Positions 7,873 through 12,033 of a stretch of DNA of 12,033 bases are shown here, piece by piece. A model generated the notes under the pieces. The model saw only the letters and a program-made list of their open reading frames with translations, did no database searches and was not told where the DNA came from. Both the position numbers and the translations under genes were made by a program. Every line of letters begins with the position of its first letter. Within the stretch, counting starts at the first letter, position 1. The stretch is from Bacteroidaceae bacterium (lineage in GTDB: Bacteria; Bacteroidota; Bacteroidia; Bacteroidales; Bacteroidaceae), in NCBI GenBank assembly GCA_017557475.1, contig JAFYYO010000322.1:1-12033 (forward strand). The letters are read 5' to 3'.

Positions 7873-7888
7873 ACTTTGTCGAAGGTAC
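7864..7888. promoter_or_regulatory. 11-base inverted repeat covering the P2 -7 element and start site
   Basis: GTACCTTTGAC (7864-7874), a TTT spacer and GTCGAAGGTAC (7878-7888) are reverse complements with a single mismatch. The left arm contains the whole -7 element TACCTTTG, and the right arm covers the expected transcription start. This is a typical place for a repressor site. As RNA read from further upstream, it would fold into an 11-pair stem with one G-U pair. No regulator can be named. Confidence 0.55.
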
Positions 7889-7930
7889 TTGCATTCGGAA
7901 GCTCAATAAGAAAAAAAGTTTATTTTTCTT

Positions 7931-7961
7931 TTTGTGCTTCGCTCATTTATTCGTACCTTTG
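7931..7961 (+). promoter_or_regulatory. Proximal pheT promoter P1
   Basis: TTTG (7931-7934), a 19-base spacer and TACCTTTG (7954-7961) form an essentially ideal Bacteroidota housekeeping promoter. The start site would be near 7968, leaving a leader of about 25 bases before the ATG at 7995. It shares the nine bases GTACCTTTG with P2. Because it lies downstream of the in-frame codon 7851, it rules out a longer PheT from this transcript. Confidence 0.8.
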
Positions 7962-7982
7962 CACGCGAAATTAAAATATAAT

Positions 7983-7987
7983 AAGGA
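7983..7987 (+). promoter_or_regulatory. Possible Shine-Dalgarno site for pheT
   Basis: AAGGA lies 7 bases before the ATG at 7995, inside the purine run AAGGAAAGAAG. Shine-Dalgarno sites are often absent in Bacteroidota, so this one helps fix the pheT start at 7995. Confidence 0.5.
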
Positions 7988-7994
7988 AAGAAGC

Positions 7995-10502
7995 ATGAAC
8001 ATTTCATACAAGTGGCTTAAGGAATATGTCGATACGACGCTGAGTGCTCAGGAAGTGGCTGATGCCCTTACAAGCGCTGGTCTCGAGGTGGATAGCGTGG
8101 AAGAAGTACAGACCATTAAAGGCGGTTTGGAGGGACTCTACGTGGCTGAAGTGCTGACTTGCGAGCCTCATCCAAATAGCGACCACATGCACGTTTGCAC
8201 CGTTAACGTTGGTGAAGGCGAGCCTTTGCAAATTGTCTGCGGCGCTCCGAATGTAGCTGCTGGCCAGAAGGTCATTGCAGCTGTCGTGGGAACCAAGCTC
8301 TATGACGGCGACGAGTGCTTTACCATCAAGCGCAGCAAGCTTCGTGGCGTCGAGAGTTTCGGTATGCTTTGTGCCGAGGACGAGATTGGCATCGGCAATG
8401 ACCACAGCGGAATCATCGTTCTTCCTGCAGACGCAAAGGTCGGCACTCCTGCAGCTGAGTACTATCACGTCGAGAGTGATTACCTCATCGAAGTCGATAT
8501 AACTCCCAACAGAGCAGACGCTTGCAGCCATTATGGTGTGGCTCGCGACCTCTATGCATGGCTCGTTCAGAACGGCTACAAGACCAGTCTTCATCGTCCT
8601 GACTGCGAGAAGTTTAAGGTGGACGACGAGTCGCTGCCCATCAGCATCAGCATCGACAATCCCGACCTCTGCCCACGCTATGTGGGAGTCACTTTGACGG
8701 GCTGCGATGTGAAGGAGAGTCCCGACTGGCTTCAGAATAAGCTTCGCACGATTGGACTGCGTCCGATCAACAATATCGTGGACATCACGAACTACATCAT
8801 GATGGCTTACGGCCAGCCTCTGCATTGCTTCGATGCCGATATGGTTGAGGGCAAGCAGGTTATCGTCAAGACTTTGCCCGAGGGAACGCCTTTTGTGACC
8901 CTCGATGGCGTTGAGCATAAGCTCTCGAATCAAGACCTTGCCATTTGTAATGCGAAGGAGCCGATGTGTATTGCTGGCGTCTTTGGCGGCAAGGGAAGCG
9001 GCACTTACGATACGACGGTCAACGTTCTGTTGGAGAGCGCTTACTTTAATCCGACCAGCATTCGCAAGAGTGCTCGTCGTCATGGACTCAGCACGGATGC
9101 AAGCTTCCGCTTCGAGCGTGGCATCGACCCCAATGGTCAGATCTACGCCATCAAGCAGGCAGCCATCCTCGCAAAAGAGCTTGCAGGTGCGAAGGTCAGC
9201 ATGCAGATTGTCGATGTGCATCCCAAAGAACTCCCCGACTTCAAGGTTTCGCTCAAATATGACTATGTTAACAAGCTCATCGGCAAGGAGATTCCTCAGG
9301 AAACCATCAAGAGCATCGTGACGAGCCTCGAGATGAAGATTGACAAGGAAAGCAGCGAAGGCCTCGAGTTGACCGTTCCCGCATACAGAGTAGACGTTCA
9401 GCGTCCTTGCGATGTGGTGGAAGATATCCTTCGCATCTATGGTTATAATAATGTGGAAATCCCGTCAACGCTCAACAATAGCCTGACTGTCAAGACGATT
9501 AACGACTTGAGCTACAAGCTGCAGAACATCATCGGCGAGCAATTGGTAGGTGGTGGCTTCCGCGAAATCCTGAATAACAGTCTCCAGCGAGGCGCTTATT
9601 ATGATGGCCTTGAGAGCTATAAGAGCGAAGAGTCTGTTAAGCTTCTCAATCCGCTTAGCCAGGACCTCAATGCCCTTCGCCAGACCCTTCTCTTCGGAGG
9701 ACTTGAGAGTATTGCTCGAAACATCAGCTATCGCAACACAGATCTGCGTTTCTTCGAGTACGGCAACTGCTATCGTTTCCAGGCAGAGAAGAAGTGTCCC
9801 GACATCATTCCAGGTGTGAGCAGCAGTCGCGACCCTGAAGTCATCAAGCATGTGCTCGACGCTTATAGCGAGGACTATCATCTTGGACTTTGGCTGACAG
9901 GCAAGCGTGTTCGTGGCAGTTGGGCGCATCCAGACGAGGATAGTTCGTTCGCTCAGCTCAAGGCTTACGTGATTAATATCTTCACACGACTGGGAGTTCC
10001 CTTCGGAATGCTTGTGTTCGGCGAAGGAAAGAGCGACATTTATAGTGCAAGCATCTGTATCGAGAATCGTGGCGGCAAAGTGCTCGCAGAGATGGGCATC
10101 GTGTCGAGCAAGCTTACAAAGGCTTTCGACATCGACTCTCCCGTGTATTTCGCCGACATCCGTTGGAACCAGATCATGCGCATCATACAGAAACAGAACG
10201 TCACTTACACTGAGATAAGCAAGTTCCCAGCCGTAAGTCGCGACCTCGCTCTCCTGCTTGATAGCAATGTTCCTTTTGGTGAAGTTGAGCGCATCGCCTA
10301 CCAAACCGAGAAGAAACTGCTCAAGGCAGTCAAGCTCTTCGACGTTTATGAAGGCAAGAACCTGCCGGAAGGCAAGAAGTCGTATGCCGTGAACTTCATC
10401 CTGCAAGACAGCGAAAAGACAATGGGCGACAAGCAAATTGATGCCATCATGCAGAAACTTATCAACAACCTCAAGCAACAACTTGGAGCAGAACTAAGAT
10501 AA
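7995..10502 (+). CDS. pheT: Phenylalanine--tRNA ligase beta subunit
   Basis: Beta chain of the cytoplasmic (alpha-beta)2 phenylalanyl-tRNA synthetase; with PheS (not in this window) it charges tRNA-Phe. The product is 835 residues, near the usual 790-830. ATG 7995 is chosen because MNISYKWLKEYVDTTLSAQE is the standard PheT N-terminus and because promoter P1 and the AAGGA site sit just ahead of it; an in-frame extension to 7851 would add 48 residues, including a false hydrophobic stretch. Domains: EMAP/OB-type tRNA-binding about 40-150 (LTCEPHPNSDHMHVC, IVCGAPNV), B3/B4 editing region about 215-400 (RPINNIVDITNYIM, CIAGVFGG), B5 about 412-485 (VPAYRVDVQRPCDVVEDI), catalytic-like core about 490-690 (LNPLSQDLNALRQTLL), and the ferredoxin-fold anticodon-binding domain over the last 95 residues (KFPAVSRDLALLLD). 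yebC follows 23 bases later on the same strand, so the two are probably cotranscribed. Confidence 0.97.
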   Translation: MNISYKWLKEYVDTTLSAQEVADALTSAGLEVDSVEEVQTIKGGLEGLYVAEVLTCEPHPNSDHMHVCTVNVGEGEPLQIVCGAPNVAAGQKVIAAVVGTKLYDGDECFTIKRSKLRGVESFGMLCAEDEIGIGNDHSGIIVLPADAKVGTPAAEYYHVESDYLIEVDITPNRADACSHYGVARDLYAWLVQNGYKTSLHRPDCEKFKVDDESLPISISIDNPDLCPRYVGVTLTGCDVKESPDWLQNKLRTIGLRPINNIVDITNYIMMAYGQPLHCFDADMVEGKQVIVKTLPEGTPFVTLDGVEHKLSNQDLAICNAKEPMCIAGVFGGKGSGTYDTTVNVLLESAYFNPTSIRKSARRHGLSTDASFRFERGIDPNGQIYAIKQAAILAKELAGAKVSMQIVDVHPKELPDFKVSLKYDYVNKLIGKEIPQETIKSIVTSLEMKIDKESSEGLELTVPAYRVDVQRPCDVVEDILRIYGYNNVEIPSTLNNSLTVKTINDLSYKLQNIIGEQLVGGGFREILNNSLQRGAYYDGLESYKSEESVKLLNPLSQDLNALRQTLLFGGLESIARNISYRNTDLRFFEYGNCYRFQAEKKCPDIIPGVSSSRDPEVIKHVLDAYSEDYHLGLWLTGKRVRGSWAHPDEDSSFAQLKAYVINIFTRLGVPFGMLVFGEGKSDIYSASICIENRGGKVLAEMGIVSSKLTKAFDIDSPVYFADIRWNQIMRIIQKQNVTYTEISKFPAVSRDLALLLDSNVPFGEVERIAYQTEKKLLKAVKLFDVYEGKNLPEGKKSYAVNFILQDSEKTMGDKQIDAIMQKLINNLKQQLGAELR

Positions 10503-10525
10503 TAATCATCATAAATCACAATACA

Positions 10526-11251
10526 ATGGGAAGAGCATTTGAATATCGCAAAGCGACTAAACTGAAGAGATGGGGCCACATGGCCAAGACTTTCACTCGT
10601 CTGGGCAAGCAGATTGCCATCGCTGTGAAGGCAGGCGGTCCCGAACCAGAGAACAATCCTGCACTTCGTAGCGTTATTGCCGTCTGCAAGCGCGAGAACA
10701 TGCCGAAGGACAACATTGAGCGTGCCATCAAGAACGCTATGGGTAAGGACCAGAGTGAATACAAGTCAGTAACTTACGAAGGATACGGTCCTCACGGAAT
10801 CGCTGTCTTTGTTGACACGCTTACCGACAACACGACTCGCACCGTTGCCGACGTTCGCAGCGTCTTCAACAAGTTCTCAGGCAACATGGGAACTACAGGT
10901 TCGCTCTCCTTCCTGTTCGACCACAAGTGTGTCTTCACGTTCAAGAAGAAGGACGGAATGGATATGGACGACTTCATCCTTGACATGATTGACTGTGGCG
11001 TTGAGGAAGAGTACGACGAGGAAAAGGACGTAACTACCATCACCATCTATGGCGAGCCGACAAGTTTCAACGCAATCCAGAAGAAACTTGAGGCCGACGG
11101 CTATGAAGAAGTCGGTGGTGAGTTTACCTACATCCCCAATGACGTAAAGGACGTGACTCCCGAACAACGCGAAACCATCAATAAAATGGTGGAGAAACTC
11201 GAGGAATTCGATGACGTTCAAACCGTCTATACTAATATGAAGCCCGAGTAA
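10526..11251 (+). CDS. yebC: YebC/PmpR/TACO1-family protein
   Basis: A 241-residue cytoplasmic protein of the YebC/TACO1 family. Members were first described as DNA-binding transcriptional regulators (PmpR); more recent work on relatives links them to ribosomes and relief of stalling at proline-rich stretches. The sequence cannot decide between these roles. Visible signatures are MGRAFEYRKATKLKRWGHMAK at the N-terminus (the Bacteroidota form), ARxGG-like VKAGGPEPENNPALRS, NMPKDNIERAIKNA (about 59-72), YEGYGPHG (about 86-93), the TLTDNTTRTVADVRSVFNK segment and GNMGTTGSLSFLF. Family length is about 240-250, so it is complete. It follows pheT by 23 bases with no promoter in the gap, which suggests an operon of translation genes. 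A strong terminator lies 90 bases after the stop. Confidence 0.96.
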   Translation: MGRAFEYRKATKLKRWGHMAKTFTRLGKQIAIAVKAGGPEPENNPALRSVIAVCKRENMPKDNIERAIKNAMGKDQSEYKSVTYEGYGPHGIAVFVDTLTDNTTRTVADVRSVFNKFSGNMGTTGSLSFLFDHKCVFTFKKKDGMDMDDFILDMIDCGVEEEYDEEKDVTTITIYGEPTSFNAIQKKLEADGYEEVGGEFTYIPNDVKDVTPEQRETINKMVEKLEEFDDVQTVYTNMKPE

Positions 11252-11333
11252 GCGAGTGCAGAACCAAACTTGTTCGAGTTATGCCGAGCGAGAATGGGCT
11301 CGATGAAATCAAGCCCGAATAGTTCTGTAAATG

Positions 11334-11465
11334 AAATATAAGCGTGCTCTTCTAACCAGAAGGGCACGCTTTGTTTGTAAATTAACCACGTCTAATTGGC
11401 AAACATAACGTGTCTAGTTGGGCAATTAGGCGTGTCTAGTTGGGCAACTAGGCTGGGCTTGTCTC
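11334..11465. repeat. 22-base-periodic array B: six units, same family as array A
   Basis: Units begin at 11334, 11356, 11378, 11400, 11422 and 11444. All have C at position 10 and G at position 13, with cores CGTG, CACG, CACG, CGTG, CGTG and CTGG. The last four units align one by one with the last four of array A: by hand count 15, 16, 17 and 17 of 22 bases match. Shared words include CAAACATAAC (7736 and 11400) and GCAACTAG followed by a CTGGG core (7780 and 11444). Boundary dyads are present, such as CTAGTT/AACTAG around GGGC (11436-11451) and the 13-pair terminator stem (11341-11370). The next 22 bases to the left lack the pattern. The right end touches the dnaB stop codon. Confidence 0.8.
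11341..11377 (+). terminator. Intrinsic terminator of the pheT-yebC operon, built from two array B units
   Basis: AGCGTGCTCTTCT (11341-11353) pairs with AGAAGGGCACGCT (11358-11370) over 13 pairs with one G-U and an AACC loop, followed by TTTGTTTG. The dyad centre (11355.5) is exactly a unit boundary of the 22-base array. On the minus strand the stem is followed by TATATTTCATTT, so it could also stop dnaB transcription, but less efficiently. Confidence 0.82.
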
Positions 11466-12033
11466 AGAACTTGTCTTCTGCCGATGCACTTTGTAGGCCT
11501 TCGAAGGAATCGCCAGTGCCAAGCGCATTGGCAATCTTGTCGCTTTCCGCCATCTCTTCTGCCGTCATCTTCGGCGAGATGAAGCGTCCGCCCATGTCGC
11601 TCTCTTGCGAACCCGGCAGAGGAATGTTTGTTTCGAGATCGGAGAAGCGGGCAAACTCGCTGCGGAATGCCAACTTGATGTCGCCAACAGAACCGTTACG
11701 ATGCTTGGCGATGATGAACATTGCTTTGCCGTGCCAATCGTTGCCTTTCTCGTCTTGGAACAGTTTGTAGTACTCTGGGCGATGAATGAAGCAAACGATA
11801 TCGGCATCTTGTTCGATGGCACCCGACTCACGTAGGTCGCTCAATACAGGTTGTTTTCCCTCGAATCCTTCACGTGTTTCTACACCACGATTCAACTGAC
11901 TCAGCGCAATAACGGGAATGTTAAGCTCTTTGGCAAGTCCTTTCAGCGCACGGCTCACAGTGCTTACCTCTTCTTGACGACTATTTGTGTTCCAACCACT
12001 ACCTTGCATCAATTGCAGATAGTCAATCATGAT
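11464..12033 (-). CDS. dnaB: Replicative DNA helicase DnaB, C-terminal part (5' end outside the window)
   Basis: Hexameric helicase that unwinds DNA at the replication fork. Only the last 189 codons or so are present: the frame runs off the right edge, and the Met at 12030 is internal (the preceding codon is Ile). The fragment begins at the Walker B strand ([10 protein letters not shown]), continues through the [19 protein letters not shown] helix, the [12 protein letters not shown] motif and [15 protein letters not shown], and reaches [14 protein letters not shown], which carries the arginine-finger region. These are the second half of the DnaB RecA-like ATPase domain; the Walker A loop and N-terminal primase-binding domain are not in view. 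A polar acidic tail of about 55 residues follows. It converges on yebC, and array B would be transcribed as its 3' untranslated region. Confidence 0.96.
   Translation of the reverse strand: MMIDYLQLMQGSGWNTNSRQEEVSTVSRALKGLAKELNIPVIALSQLNRGVETREGFEGKQPVLSDLRESGAIEQDADIVCFIHRPEYYKLFQDEKGNDWHGKAMFIIAKHRNGSVGDIKLAFRSEFARFSDLETNIPLPGSQESDMGGRFISPKMTAEEMAESDKIANALGTGDSFEGLQSASAEDKF

Noticed and set aside
7851..7994. Phe-rich leader peptide (FFFLCF) for pheT attenuation
   Set aside because: There is no ATG start, the frame runs into pheT without a stop, no terminator/antiterminator pair is seen before pheT, and promoter P1 lies inside the stretch.
8004..9221. 405-codon open frame antisense to pheT (and a 338-codon one at 9465-10481)
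   Set aside because: They are mirror images of the pheT coding frame, caused by its codon use. They match no family I recognise, and pheT itself is certain.
11252..11333. Structured RNA between yebC and its terminator
   Set aside because: Short inverted repeats exist (CAGAAC at 11260 with GTTCTG at 11322; CGAGC with GCTCG inside), but they are too short and loosely spaced to claim a defined RNA.

Overview
The window looks like a chromosomal stretch from a Bacteroidales bacterium, most likely Prevotella or a close relative (Segatella/Hallella type). The support is: Bacteroidota-type promoters (TTTG about 19 bases before TAnnTTTG); a BspA-like DUF285 surface protein; a secreted GH20 hexosaminidase; a CotH/lamin-tail secreted protein with a type IX-secretion-like C-terminus; and the order pheT then yebC. 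No phage, transposase, CRISPR array, rRNA or tRNA gene was seen.

The left half (1-7544) encodes cell-surface and exported proteins. A BspA-like protein cut by the left edge has eight 26-residue repeats and a dockerin-like pair of calcium loops at its end. It converges, with a 15-base gap, on a minus-strand secreted beta-N-acetylhexosaminidase (GH20). That gene is divergent from a large plus-strand gene for a 1448-residue secreted CotH-like protein, and each of the pair has its own Bacteroidota -7 element in the shared intergenic space.

The right half (7995-12033) is housekeeping. pheT (phenylalanyl-tRNA synthetase beta chain) and yebC (YebC/TACO1 translation factor) form a probable operon behind two tandem promoters. 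The C-terminal part of dnaB, the replicative helicase, converges on it from the right edge.

The most unusual content is non-coding. The 450-base gap before pheT holds a 22-base-periodic array (about 7560-7801, 11 units). A second array of the same family (about 11334-11465, 6 units) lies between yebC and dnaB. Every unit has C at position 10 and G at position 13. Many units are inverted repeats about their own centre, and many neighbouring units are also inverted repeats about their shared boundary, so the arrays read as 11-base half-sites alternating in orientation. The arm sequence changes along array A from AGTAC type to AACTAG type with both arms changing together. The last four units of the two arrays match one by one. 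The likely terminator of yebC is one of the boundary hairpins of array B. I do not recognise this element. A second small oddity is an 11-base inverted repeat placed on the -7 element of the upstream pheT promoter.
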